Part shown: positions 1 to 8,424 of the stretch, one piece after another
How positions within the stretch are numbered: the stretch's first letter is position 1
Layout of the letters: the number at the start of each line of letters is the position of its first letter
Origin: Microbacterium sp.
Lineage (GTDB): Bacteria > Actinomycetota > Actinomycetes > Actinomycetales > Microbacteriaceae
Assembly (NCBI GenBank): GCA_031178475.1
Contig: JAPSIX010000004.1
Span: 1 to 35,730, forward strand
Reading direction: 5' to 3'
Length of the DNA: 35,730 nt
Program-made: the position numbers and the translations under genes
Notes under the pieces: generated by a model
Seen by the model: the letters and a program-made list of their open reading frames with translations, nothing else
Told to the model about the DNA's origin: nothing
Database searches by the model: none

Positions 1-1
1 C

Positions 2-457
2 GCGATGCGCTACTCCGCCGTGCGCGCGGACGTCGACATGCTGGCCGCCGCGGTCGGCGAGGAGAACGTCGCCGTCGGTCTTCCCCTCGAGCACGAGGAG
101 CAGGTCGCGTTCGGTGTTCCCGGTGTGTTGTCGCTCACCGCGATCAACGAGAACGAGGAAGCCGCGCTCACGGTCGCGAACTACCTCGCCAGCCCCGAGG
201 TGTCGCACGAGCTGCAGAAGACTGCGGGCAACTTCCCCGCTCGTACCGACAGCCAGGCACCCGGCGACGACGAGTACACCCAGCTCTTCGCCGACGCACT
301 CGAGTTCGCGCGGTCCGAGACCATGCCGAACGCGGTGCAGATCCAGTCGGCGCTGAAGCCGCACCTGCAGGCCGCGCTGATGGGCAAGAAGACGGCCGAA
401 CAGGCACTGGCGGACGCAGCGGCCGAAGCACGGGAAACGATCAAGCGCGCAGGCTGA
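2..457 (+). CDS. ABC transporter extracellular sugar-binding protein, C-terminal part (5' end outside window)
   Basis: ORF open to the window edge; sequence typical of the C-lobe of family 1 solute-binding proteins (ALTVANYLASPEVSHELQKTAGNFPARTD); followed by two MalF/MalG-type permeases. Confidence 0.85.
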   Translation, partial: AMRYSAVRADVDMLAAAVGEENVAVGLPLEHEEQVAFGVPGVLSLTAINENEEAALTVANYLASPEVSHELQKTAGNFPARTDSQAPGDDEYTQLFADALEFARSETMPNAVQIQSALKPHLQAALMGKKTAEQALADAAAEARETIKRAG

Positions 458-474
458 GCCAGCAGATCGGATAG

Positions 475-511
475 ACGGGTGGCCGTCCGCACATTCCGGG
501 CGGCCACCCGT
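475..511 (+). terminator. Stem-loop between solute-binding protein and permease genes (attenuator / mRNA-stabilising hairpin)
   Basis: Perfect 11-bp inverted repeat ACGGGTGGCCG (475-485) / CGGCCACCCGT (501-511), 15-nt loop. Confidence 0.75.
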
Positions 512-544
512 GCTGTCCGAAAGACCCGCGCAGACCCGACAGGA

Positions 545-580
545 GCTCGTGTTGCTCGACACGCTCGTGTTGCTCGACAA
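545..580 (+). repeat. 18-bp tandem duplication GCTCGTGTTGCTCGACAC / GCTCGTGTTGCTCGACAA
   Basis: Read directly; 17 of 18 bases identical, just upstream of the AAGGAGG ribosome-binding site of the 596 CDS. Confidence 0.9.
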
Positions 581-595
581 GGAGGCAGTGAAGCC

Positions 596-1522
596 ATGAG
601 ATCAGCGGTGCTGAACGACCCCGCAACGGTGACGGATCGTCGGAAACCGTGGCATGCGCGTCTGCGCGAGCCGGCGGCCGGCCTGATCTTCCTCCTGCCG
701 ATGCTGGTCCTGTTCGTGATCTTCCGCTTCGTCCCCTCGCTCGGCGCGGTGGGGATGAGCGTCACCGACTACCAGCTGAGCGGCGAGTTCGACTTCGTCG
801 GATTCGAGAACTACACCCGGCTGTTCAGCGACCAGATCTTCCTCTCCAGCCTCTGGGCGTCCGTGCTCTACGCCGTGCTGTACGTGCCGATGGTGTTCCT
901 CGTCGGCATGACGACGGCACTGCTTCTGCACCACGTCGCCCGAGCCGGCGGATTCTTCCGCGGCGCTCTGTTCCTGCCGTACGTGACCTCGTCGGTGCTC
1001 GCGGCGATCCTCTGGCTCTGGGTCTTCGCCTCAGACGGCCTGATCAACGGCCTGCTCAGCCAGGCCGGGTTCGGCACCTTCCCCTTCCTGTCGGGGGATC
1101 AGATCACGGTGCTCGCGGCCATCGCCGTGGTCGCCACCTGGCGCGGGTTCGGCTACCCCATGCTCATCTTGCTCGCCGGGTTGAAGAACATCCCCGAGGA
1201 TCTCACCGAGGCCGCCATGATCGACGGGGCGGGACCGGTCCGGCGCTTCTTCTCGATCACCCTCCCACTGCTGCGTCCCGTCATCTTCTTCGTCATGGTG
1301 GTCGACACGATCGTCGCGTTCCAGGTCTTCGACCTGATCTACGTCATGACCGGCGGCGGGCCCGCCCGAGCCAGTCACACGCTCGTCTACATGCTCTACG
1401 AAGAGGGCTTCCAGTTCTTCGACTTCGGCTACGCCGCCACCATCGGCGTGGCGATCTTCCTGATCGTCCTCGTCATCTCCCTGATCCAGCGCGTCTTCCT
1501 CGACAAGGACAACAACGAATGA
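596..1522 (+). CDS. Carbohydrate ABC transporter permease (MalF/UgpA type)
   Basis: Hydrophobic; EAA loop EAAMIDGAGPVRRFFSITLPLLRP; AAGGAGG upstream of ATG 596. Confidence 0.93.
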   Translation: MRSAVLNDPATVTDRRKPWHARLREPAAGLIFLLPMLVLFVIFRFVPSLGAVGMSVTDYQLSGEFDFVGFENYTRLFSDQIFLSSLWASVLYAVLYVPMVFLVGMTTALLLHHVARAGGFFRGALFLPYVTSSVLAAILWLWVFASDGLINGLLSQAGFGTFPFLSGDQITVLAAIAVVATWRGFGYPMLILLAGLKNIPEDLTEAAMIDGAGPVRRFFSITLPLLRPVIFFVMVVDTIVAFQVFDLIYVMTGGGPARASHTLVYMLYEEGFQFFDFGYAATIGVAIFLIVLVISLIQRVFLDKDNNE

Positions 1523-2400
1523 GCGCCGTCGCCCCGCCCATCGCCGACCCGCTGCTCGAAGAGGAGGCGCCGTCTCAGGACCGCCGTCGTCGTGCCACCA
1601 AGGGACAGGTGGCCATCGTCGCGCTCCTCGTCCTCGGATGCATCTTCACCGTCGCGCCGTTCGTGGCGGTGTTCATCCTCGCCATGAGCCCCGCCGGCGC
1701 CCCGACGATCCCGTTCCAGTGGCCCGACGAGCTGACGCTCGACAATGTCGTGCGCGTGCTGACGCAGCGCAGCTTCCTGAGCTGGACGTTCAACTCGTTC
1801 CTGTACTCCCTCGTCTCGGTCGTGGTCATCCTGATCACCGCCGCCATGGCCGGATACGCCTTCGCGAAGAAGCGCTTCCCGGGCAGGAACGTCATCTTCT
1901 GGTCGTTCCTGGCGACACTGATGGTCCCCAGTCAGGCCACGCTGATCCCGCTGTTCGTGCTCGTCGCGGAACTCGAGGGCGTCAACACCTACTGGGGCCT
2001 GATCGTGCCGACGCTCGCGAACGCGCACGCGGTGTTCCTGATGCGACAGTTCATCATGGGGCTGCCCAATGAGCTGTTCGACGCCGCCCGCATCGACGGT
2101 GCGGGGGAGTGGACCGTGTTCTGGCGCATCGTGCTGCCGCTGACGAAGCCGGTGCTCGCGACCCTCGGGATCTTCGTCTTCCTCTGGCACTGGAACGACT
2201 TCCTGTGGCCGCTGGTGATCGCCCAGTCCGACCAGATGCGCACCCTGACCGTCGGTCTGGCCTCGATGAACGCCGAGACCGTTTCGAACGCCACGCTCAT
2301 GGCGGCGGCAGCGGTCAGTGTCGTCCCGTGTCTGCTGATCTTCGCGGTGCTGCAGCGCTACATCGTCAACAGCATGGCGATGAGCGGGATCAAGGGGTGA
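1519..2400 (+). CDS. Carbohydrate ABC transporter permease (MalG/UgpE type)
   Basis: ATGA overlap with upstream gene; EAA loop DAARIDGAGEWTVFWRIVLPLTKP. Confidence 0.93.
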   Translation: MSAVAPPIADPLLEEEAPSQDRRRRATKGQVAIVALLVLGCIFTVAPFVAVFILAMSPAGAPTIPFQWPDELTLDNVVRVLTQRSFLSWTFNSFLYSLVSVVVILITAAMAGYAFAKKRFPGRNVIFWSFLATLMVPSQATLIPLFVLVAELEGVNTYWGLIVPTLANAHAVFLMRQFIMGLPNELFDAARIDGAGEWTVFWRIVLPLTKPVLATLGIFVFLWHWNDFLWPLVIAQSDQMRTLTVGLASMNAETVSNATLMAAAAVSVVPCLLIFAVLQRYIVNSMAMSGIKG

Positions 2401-2402
2401 GC

Positions 2403-3128
2403 ATGCGCGTCGTCGACTGCCACCGGGTCATCGGCGCCGTGCCCATGGCCCGTGCTCCCGAGGATCCACTCGGGCTGCTCGCCGAGCTCGACCAGCTGGG
2501 CATCGACACCGCCGCGGTCACGCCGGCGTGGCAGCTGTATGGCGACCCGCGGGGGACGGAAGAGTACGTGGCCGCTCGCGGCGAATGGGCACACCACTCC
2601 CGCCTGATCGAGGTTCCGGTCGTGCTCCCCGGGCCTGCCGACACGCGCTTCCCCGCAGATCTTGACGACCTCGACGTCGGGCTCGTGCGGACATGTCCGG
2701 CGCGGCACCGGTTCGACCCGCTCGGACCTGCCGCTGTTCACTGGTGGAATCGGCTGGCGGAGCGGGGCACGGCGCTCGCCGTCGATGCCGGCGAGCTCGG
2801 CCTGGACGGCGTCGCCCGCCTCGCCCAGGCCGCACCGGCCCTCGACCTGCTCGTCCTCGGCCCTGGCTACCGCGAGCTGAGACGGCTGCGCGAGCTGCTG
2901 GATGCGCACCCGCGGATCCACGTGGAGACCGGCACGATCGTCTCCGCAGGAGGAGTGGAGTGGCTGGCCCGTGGGGTCGGCGCGCACCGGCTCGTGTTCG
3001 GCACCGGCGCGCCGCTGTGGGATGACGCCGGCCCCCGCTTCCAGCTCGACCACCTCGGTCTCCCCGCCGACGACGTCGCGCTCATCGCGCACGGCTCGTG
3101 GGACCGGCTCGTGAAGGTGGACGCATGA
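2403..3128 (+). CDS. Amidohydrolase_2-like protein lacking the expected metal ligands (putative pseudoenzyme)
   Basis: Alignable to the downstream amidohydrolase (VDCHRVIG versus IDIHGHVG; FGTGAP versus FGSDAS). Confidence 0.65.
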   Translation: MRVVDCHRVIGAVPMARAPEDPLGLLAELDQLGIDTAAVTPAWQLYGDPRGTEEYVAARGEWAHHSRLIEVPVVLPGPADTRFPADLDDLDVGLVRTCPARHRFDPLGPAAVHWWNRLAERGTALAVDAGELGLDGVARLAQAAPALDLLVLGPGYRELRRLRELLDAHPRIHVETGTIVSAGGVEWLARGVGAHRLVFGTGAPLWDDAGPRFQLDHLGLPADDVALIAHGSWDRLVKVDA

Positions 3129-3880
3129 TCATCGACATCCACGGCCACGTCGGCACCTGGCCGGACTTCTTCATCCCCGAGCCGTCCGCGCAGTGGCTCG
3201 TCGAGACCAGCACGCGCATCGGGATCGACCTCACCGTCATCTCGCACCTGGTGGCGGTCGGACACGACACCATCACCGGCAACCGGATGGCACTGGCGGC
3301 TGCCCGGCAGTTCCCCGGCCGGCTCGGCGTCTGGCTGGTCGCCGACCCGCACCGGCCCGAACGCGCCGCCGACATCCGGGCCCAGCTCGACGAGCCGGGA
3401 GTGTGCGGTCTGAAACTGCATCCGGATGTGCACGAGTACGCCATCACCGATCCGGGATACCGTCCCTACCTCGAGCTCGCCGAGGAGAGCGGCGTCCCGA
3501 TTCTCTCGCACGGCCAGACCCGGTCGCCGTGGTCGGATCCCGCGCAGCTCGCCGAGGTCTGCCGGCGCCACGAGCGGCTGACGCTGCTGATGGGCCATTC
3601 CGGCCTCTGGGTGGACGGATTCGATCGGGCGATCGCGTTCGCCCAGGAGCATGCCGGACTGCACCTCGAGATCTGCGGCTCGCGTCTGACGCACCGCTGG
3701 GTGGTGCGTCTGGTGAGCGAGGCCGGCGCGCACAAGGTGCTGTTCGGCTCGGATGCCAGCTTCCTCGACCCGCGCGTCGGTCTCGGAAAGGTGCGCATGG
3801 CGCGGCTGACCGACGAAGAGCGCGCACTCGTGCTCGGCGGCAACGCCGCACGCATCCTGGGGGAGAGGTGGCGAGGATGA
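3125..3880 (+). CDS. Amidohydrolase_2 family metal-dependent hydrolase (ACMSD-like TIM barrel)
   Basis: IDIHGHVG (HxH), PILSHGQT, LLMGHSG and VLFGSDAS motifs; ATGA overlap upstream. Confidence 0.85.
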   Translation: MIIDIHGHVGTWPDFFIPEPSAQWLVETSTRIGIDLTVISHLVAVGHDTITGNRMALAAARQFPGRLGVWLVADPHRPERAADIRAQLDEPGVCGLKLHPDVHEYAITDPGYRPYLELAEESGVPILSHGQTRSPWSDPAQLAEVCRRHERLTLLMGHSGLWVDGFDRAIAFAQEHAGLHLEICGSRLTHRWVVRLVSEAGAHKVLFGSDASFLDPRVGLGKVRMARLTDEERALVLGGNAARILGERWRG

Positions 3881-5070
3881 GCGACCGGCTCGCGATCGAC
3901 GGCGGAACACCCGTGCACGACGGGCGCTGGCCCGCCTGGCCACCGCCCGCCGATGAGCGCCAGCGCGCCCTGCTGGCCGAGGTCCTCGACTCCGGGGCCT
4001 GGGGGGCGACATCCGGCCCGCTGTGCGACGAGCTCGCTGAACGCTTCGCGGCATCCCACGGCGCCCGACACGGCGTCACGCTGACCAACGGCACGCTGGC
4101 GCTCTTCGTCGCGCTGCAGTCCGCCGGCGTCGAACCGGGTGACGAGGTGATCGTCCCGGCCTACACCTTCGTCGCCTGCGCGACCTCGGTGCTGCTGCTG
4201 GGGGCGACCCCGGTGATCGCCGAGGTGGATCCGCAGCACCTGCACCTCAGCGCCGAGACCGTGCGCAGCGCGATCTCACCACGGACGCGCGCCGTGATGG
4301 TCGTGCACCTCGCCGGCAGCCCCGCACCGATGCGAGAGATCCTCGACGTCGCGAGCGAGCACGACCTGGTCGTCATCGAGGACTCCGCGCAAGCGCACGG
4401 CGCGCGCTACGACGACAGGCCGGTCGGCTCTCTGGGCACCGCCGCGACGTTCAGCTTTCAATCCAGCAAGGCGATGACGGCCGGTGAGGGCGGACTCATC
4501 CTCACCGACGACGCGGCGATCGCCGACCGGGCATGGTCGCTGTGCAACGTCGGCCGCGAGCGCGGCGGTCAGTGGTACGGGCACGCCCGCGTGGGATGGA
4601 ACCTGCGGATGACCGAGTTCCAGGCGGCGCTGCTGCTGCCATGGCTCGATCGGCTCGACGACGAGATCGCGCTGCGCGAATCCTTCGCCACCGCACTCGC
4701 TGCCCAGCTGCACGCGCAGGGCGGAGAGGTGGATGTCGTCGCCGACCCGCAGGGGACCACCAGAAACTCCCGGCACCTGCTCATCCTGCGCCTGCGTGGA
4801 CCCCGCGATCGCGACTGGGTCGCCGCGGCGCTCGAGGCCGAGGGGGTGCCGGTCGATCTCGGCTACCCCCATCTCGGGTCCATCGAGCCGGTCGCGGCGA
4901 AGTCGCGGGTCGTCGGCGACCCGGCCGACCGATACACCGATCTGCTCTGGCTGCGCCAGCCCATGCTCATGGCCGGGGAAGCCGGCGCTGTGAAGACCGC
5001 AGAAGCGCTGCACCGTGTGCTCGCCGATGCCCGCTCGCGCGATCGACTCGCGCAGGACGAGAGGTACTGA
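3877..5070 (+). CDS. DegT/DnrJ/EryC1/StrS family PLP-dependent aminotransferase
   Basis: GDEVIVPAYTFVACATSVLLLGATPVIAEVD, VIEDSAQAHGA and PLP-lysine motif SFQSSKAMTAGEGG. Confidence 0.93.
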   Translation: MSDRLAIDGGTPVHDGRWPAWPPPADERQRALLAEVLDSGAWGATSGPLCDELAERFAASHGARHGVTLTNGTLALFVALQSAGVEPGDEVIVPAYTFVACATSVLLLGATPVIAEVDPQHLHLSAETVRSAISPRTRAVMVVHLAGSPAPMREILDVASEHDLVVIEDSAQAHGARYDDRPVGSLGTAATFSFQSSKAMTAGEGGLILTDDAAIADRAWSLCNVGRERGGQWYGHARVGWNLRMTEFQAALLLPWLDRLDDEIALRESFATALAAQLHAQGGEVDVVADPQGTTRNSRHLLILRLRGPRDRDWVAAALEAEGVPVDLGYPHLGSIEPVAAKSRVVGDPADRYTDLLWLRQPMLMAGEAGAVKTAEALHRVLADARSRDRLAQDERY

Positions 5071-5071
5071 A

Positions 5072-6148
5072 GTGTCCGTCATCGTGAGTGCTCCCGCAGA
5101 CCCGAGCATCCTCAGCAGGTTCCGCCAGGGCGGCGTCATCCCCGCCCACCCGCTGGCGCTCACCGCCGACCGCCGGCTCGACGAGCGCCGGCAGCTGGCG
5201 CTGAGCCGCTACCAGATCGAAGCCGGCTCGCTCGGGTTGGCCGTCGCCGTGCACTCCACCCAGTTCGCCATCCACGACCGCCATCGCCACCTGCTCGAGC
5301 CGGTGCTCGCGCTCGCGGCCGAGGCGGCGGGCGAGTACCCCGACCGGGCGCCGCTGCTGATCGCCGGCGGCACCGGTCCGACCGCGCAGGCCGTCGCAGA
5401 GGCCGAGCTTGCGGCATCCCTCGGCTTCCACATGGTTCTGCTGTCGACCTACGGCGCCGGCCGGCTCAGCGAGGACGAGCTTCTCGAGCGGGCCAGGGAG
5501 GTGTCGCACGTGCTGCCCGTGATCGGTTTCTACCTGCAACGCGCCGTCGGCGGGCGGTACCTGTCGCGCTCGTTCTGGCAGCGGCTGGCGGAGCTGCCGA
5601 ACGTCGTCGGCATCAAGATCGCCCCCTTCGACCGGTACGCCACACTCGACGTTGTCCACGGGGTCGGGCTGTCGGGCCGCGCCGACGAGGTGGCGCTCTA
5701 CACCGGCAACGACGACACGATCGTGATCGACCTGCTCTCGTCGTTCGCCAGCAAGGACGAGCGGGGGCGGCCCCTGCGGCTGGAGATCGTCGGCGGGCTG
5801 CTCGGCCAGTGGGCCGTCTGGGTGCAGAACGCCGCCGAGATCATGCAGCTCGTCAAGCGCGCCAAGGCGGGGGATGCCGAGGCGATGACCACCCTGCTCG
5901 AGGTCAACCCGAAGCTCACCGACGCGAACGGGGTGATCTTCGACGCCGCAAACGACTTCGCCGGGTGCATCCCCGGCATCCACGAGGTGCTGCGACGCCA
6001 GGGGCTGCTGGAGGGGGTCTGGCTGCTCGACGAGGACGAGCGGCTGTCGCCGGGGCAGCTGGCCGAGATCGATCGGGTCTGGGACGCCTACCCCGAGCTT
6101 CGCGACGACGCGTTCGTCGCCGAGAACCTGGACCGCTGGCTGCGGTAG
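5072..6148 (+). CDS. Dihydrodipicolinate synthase / N-acetylneuraminate lyase family protein (paralog A)
   Basis: TIM-barrel aldolase pattern with VIGFYLQ and putative Schiff-base lysine VVGIKIAPFDRY; GTG start. Confidence 0.8.
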   Translation: MSVIVSAPADPSILSRFRQGGVIPAHPLALTADRRLDERRQLALSRYQIEAGSLGLAVAVHSTQFAIHDRHRHLLEPVLALAAEAAGEYPDRAPLLIAGGTGPTAQAVAEAELAASLGFHMVLLSTYGAGRLSEDELLERAREVSHVLPVIGFYLQRAVGGRYLSRSFWQRLAELPNVVGIKIAPFDRYATLDVVHGVGLSGRADEVALYTGNDDTIVIDLLSSFASKDERGRPLRLEIVGGLLGQWAVWVQNAAEIMQLVKRAKAGDAEAMTTLLEVNPKLTDANGVIFDAANDFAGCIPGIHEVLRRQGLLEGVWLLDEDERLSPGQLAEIDRVWDAYPELRDDAFVAENLDRWLR

Positions 6149-6154
6149 CGCACC

Positions 6155-7378
6155 TCAGAGGTTCAGCTTGTAGAGGGTGAGCGGGCGTCCGCTCGTGCCG
6201 GAGGGCTGCTGCCCGACCCGCTCGGCGTAACCGGCCAGCTCCAGTCGCTGCATCATCCGCCGCGCCGTGCGCTGCTCGATCGAGAGGGCGCCGGCGATGT
6301 CGCGGGTGGTGACGGCATCCGACCCGGCTGCCGCATCGCGCAGCTTCCGCACGGTCTGCGCCGAGAGCCCGACGCGCGCGGTGATCACGCCGATCCCGGC
6401 CTGCTCCAGCGGCGGGTCGTCGCTGGAGCGGTCGGTGTCGAGCACGATGTCGACGTCGTTGCGGAAGGATGCCGCGGCGGCGACGTCACCATGGCTGCGG
6501 GCGCGGGACAGCGCGCGCCGCGCGAGCGACTCCGCCTCGGCGGCGGTGCGGCCGAACCCGAATCCGATCTGCACGCGCTCCCGATCGGCCGCGAGCCGGC
6601 GCAGGATCGGCGCGGAGGTGAACTGCGCCGTGACGTCGGCGAGCGGTCCGCGCGTGGTGACGATCATGCCCCGGCCGTCGTCGACGCGACAGTACGTCCC
6701 CGCGATGCCGGCCGCCTCCCGCGCGAGGTCGCGCTCGAGTTCAGTGGTCCACGGCGACGCCTCGACGAGACCGAGCACGACATGGGCATCTTCGTTGGAC
6801 TGGTTGGACGCGAGCAGAAGCAGCTGGTGGAGGGTGGTGCGCACGGACTTCCACGAGGGGACCAGCCGCAGGACGGGGATCTCGCCGCGCAGCGCCTCGT
6901 ACACCGAGGCGACGCAGGTGATCGCCACCGACCCGTCGGCGGCGTGACGCCGATGGAAGTCGATCAGCGTCTGCGAGGTGACCCCGGCGCGGAAGGGCAG
7001 CGAGCGGATGCCGTCGGTGGGCAGATCCGACTCGGTCAGCACTGCCAGCACGTCGGAGGTGGCCAGGGTGTCGATCGACATCCGGGTGATGTCGGCCCCA
7101 TCCTTCAGCAGCTGCACGATCGCATGCAGCAGCGGGGTGCCGGTGTAGTCGATGTACAGGGCCGGGCGGTTGAGCCGATCAGCGGCGTAGGTGTACGGGA
7201 TGACGCCGGTGAACAGCCACGCGTCGACGTCGGCCGCGTGCGCGCCGACGATCTGCTCGGCCTCGGTCTCGTGTGAGTAGGGGTAGCGCCGGATGCGAAC
7301 GCCCGCGGTCCGGTCGCCCAGATCCGCGACGCTCCTGACCAGGTCGTGCGGTCCCACCACTCCGATGACCGTCGTCAT
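6155..7378 (-). CDS. Transcriptional regulator: sensor-like N-terminus, cyclase/GTP-cyclohydrolase-III-like middle, C-terminal winged HTH
   Basis: C-terminus TTRDIAGALSIEQRTARRMMQRLELAGYAERV fits a wHTH; middle VQIGFGFGRTAAEAESLARRALSRA resembles the GTP cyclohydrolase III segment AGIGIGRTAEDASNLA recalled from known sequences. Confidence 0.6.
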   Translation of the reverse strand: MTTVIGVVGPHDLVRSVADLGDRTAGVRIRRYPYSHETEAEQIVGAHAADVDAWLFTGVIPYTYAADRLNRPALYIDYTGTPLLHAIVQLLKDGADITRMSIDTLATSDVLAVLTESDLPTDGIRSLPFRAGVTSQTLIDFHRRHAADGSVAITCVASVYEALRGEIPVLRLVPSWKSVRTTLHQLLLLASNQSNEDAHVVLGLVEASPWTTELERDLAREAAGIAGTYCRVDDGRGMIVTTRGPLADVTAQFTSAPILRRLAADRERVQIGFGFGRTAAEAESLARRALSRARSHGDVAAAASFRNDVDIVLDTDRSSDDPPLEQAGIGVITARVGLSAQTVRKLRDAAAGSDAVTTRDIAGALSIEQRTARRMMQRLELAGYAERVGQQPSGTSGRPLTLYKLNL

Positions 7379-8307
7379 GCTCTCCGCCTCCCGCGCGTTG
7401 CAGAGCCTACCGCCCGCGCTGTGGCGAGCACACCTGCCCGCTCGTCATCGGAGAGGTCGGCGGGGCGCAGCGGATCCACCGCCATGTCGGCGGGCACCAG
7501 TCCTTCGTCGGCGGCGATCCACAGCATCCGCTGGACGTAACCGTCCCACGGCGGGCGGAAGGTGACCTCCGCCAGCGAATCGAGCGCTCGCGAGGCGTGC
7601 AGGAACGCGGTGGCGTCCCCGTCGCGGTGAGCCCGGACGACGGCGGCCGACGCTTCCACGCAGGCGGCGGTGATGCCGACGAGGGCGCCCTGCGCGCCCC
7701 ACATCAGCGACGGACCGAACATGCGGTCCTCTCCGGTCACGACGGTGCGACCGGCATCCGTCGCCAGCGCGATGCCCTCCTGACAGGCGACGGCGTCGCG
7801 CAGACGCGCCGGCTTGAACGCCGCGACCGCGGGATGCTGCAGCAGACGCCGGAGGTGATCGGCGGGGTAGGGGCGGGTGTAGAGGTCGAAGGCGATCAGG
7901 GGAAGCCCGGTCTGCTCCCACAGCTCATCGCACCGCGGCAGAGTCTGCTCCGGCCCGGAATCGCTCGCGCGGAAGAGGAGCAGGGCGTCCGCCCCGGCAT
8001 CCGCCGCGATGCGGGGCCAGGTTCGCGCGTCCTCGGTATCGGCGGCTTCGGTGACGCCCGTGACGACGAACGGGCTGACCTCGCGTGCGATCTCCACCAG
8101 CGTTCGCCGGGTGAGCGGATCCAGCAGGTCGCCGCGGCCGGTGTGCACCGCGACGGCCAGACCGTCGGCACCGCGCTCCATGAGGGCGGCGAAGTAGTCG
8201 CGCACGACGGTGAAGTCGATCTCGCCGGCGGCGTTCATCGGGGTCGCGGCGGCGGCGATGAGCTTTCCACGGAGCGCGTCGGCGCACCTCCGCGAGACCT
8301 CATGCAT
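7375..8307 (-). CDS. Dihydrodipicolinate synthase family protein (second subfamily)
   Basis: GKLIAAAATPMNAAGEIDFTVVRDYFAALMERGADGLAVAVHTG; putative catalytic Tyr in FDLYTRPYP and Lys in VAAFKPARL; overlaps the regulator gene (ATGA). Confidence 0.85.
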   Translation of the reverse strand: MHEVSRRCADALRGKLIAAAATPMNAAGEIDFTVVRDYFAALMERGADGLAVAVHTGRGDLLDPLTRRTLVEIAREVSPFVVTGVTEAADTEDARTWPRIAADAGADALLLFRASDSGPEQTLPRCDELWEQTGLPLIAFDLYTRPYPADHLRRLLQHPAVAAFKPARLRDAVACQEGIALATDAGRTVVTGEDRMFGPSLMWGAQGALVGITAACVEASAAVVRAHRDGDATAFLHASRALDSLAEVTFRPPWDGYVQRMLWIAADEGLVPADMAVDPLRPADLSDDERAGVLATARAVGSATRGRRRA

Positions 8308-8313
8308 CCCGCC

Positions 8314-8319
8314 ACTATA
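8314..8319 (-). promoter_or_regulatory. Candidate -10 (TATAGT) for leaderless expression of 7375-8307
   Basis: On the minus strand TATAGT-GGCGGG-ATG: -10 hexamer 6 nt from the start codon. Confidence 0.45.
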
Positions 8320-8348
8320 CGACGCCGCCTTGCGCCGCCCGCCGCCGG

Positions 8349-8377
8349 TTGCAGATGCGATGAGGCAGCGATAGTTT
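8349..8377 (+). promoter_or_regulatory. Candidate promoter of the hydrolase gene: TTGCAG-17-TAGTTT
   Basis: -35 at 8349-8354, -10 at 8372-8377. Confidence 0.4.
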
Positions 8378-8394
8378 CGGTTCAGGCCGTAACC
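8375..8394. promoter_or_regulatory. Putative regulator-binding motif copy 1: TTTCGGTTCAGGCCGTAACC
   Basis: 17/20 match to the motif at 9610-9629; core GGTTnnGGCCnnAACC is partly palindromic. Confidence 0.6.
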
Positions 8395-8424
8395 CGAGGG
8401 TCGGGATGCCGGCGGAGGAGCCCG

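Noticed and set aside
649-2400. 583-aa ORF as a fused permease
   Set aside because: N-terminal half is an out-of-frame reading of the first permease; the real start is ATG 1519
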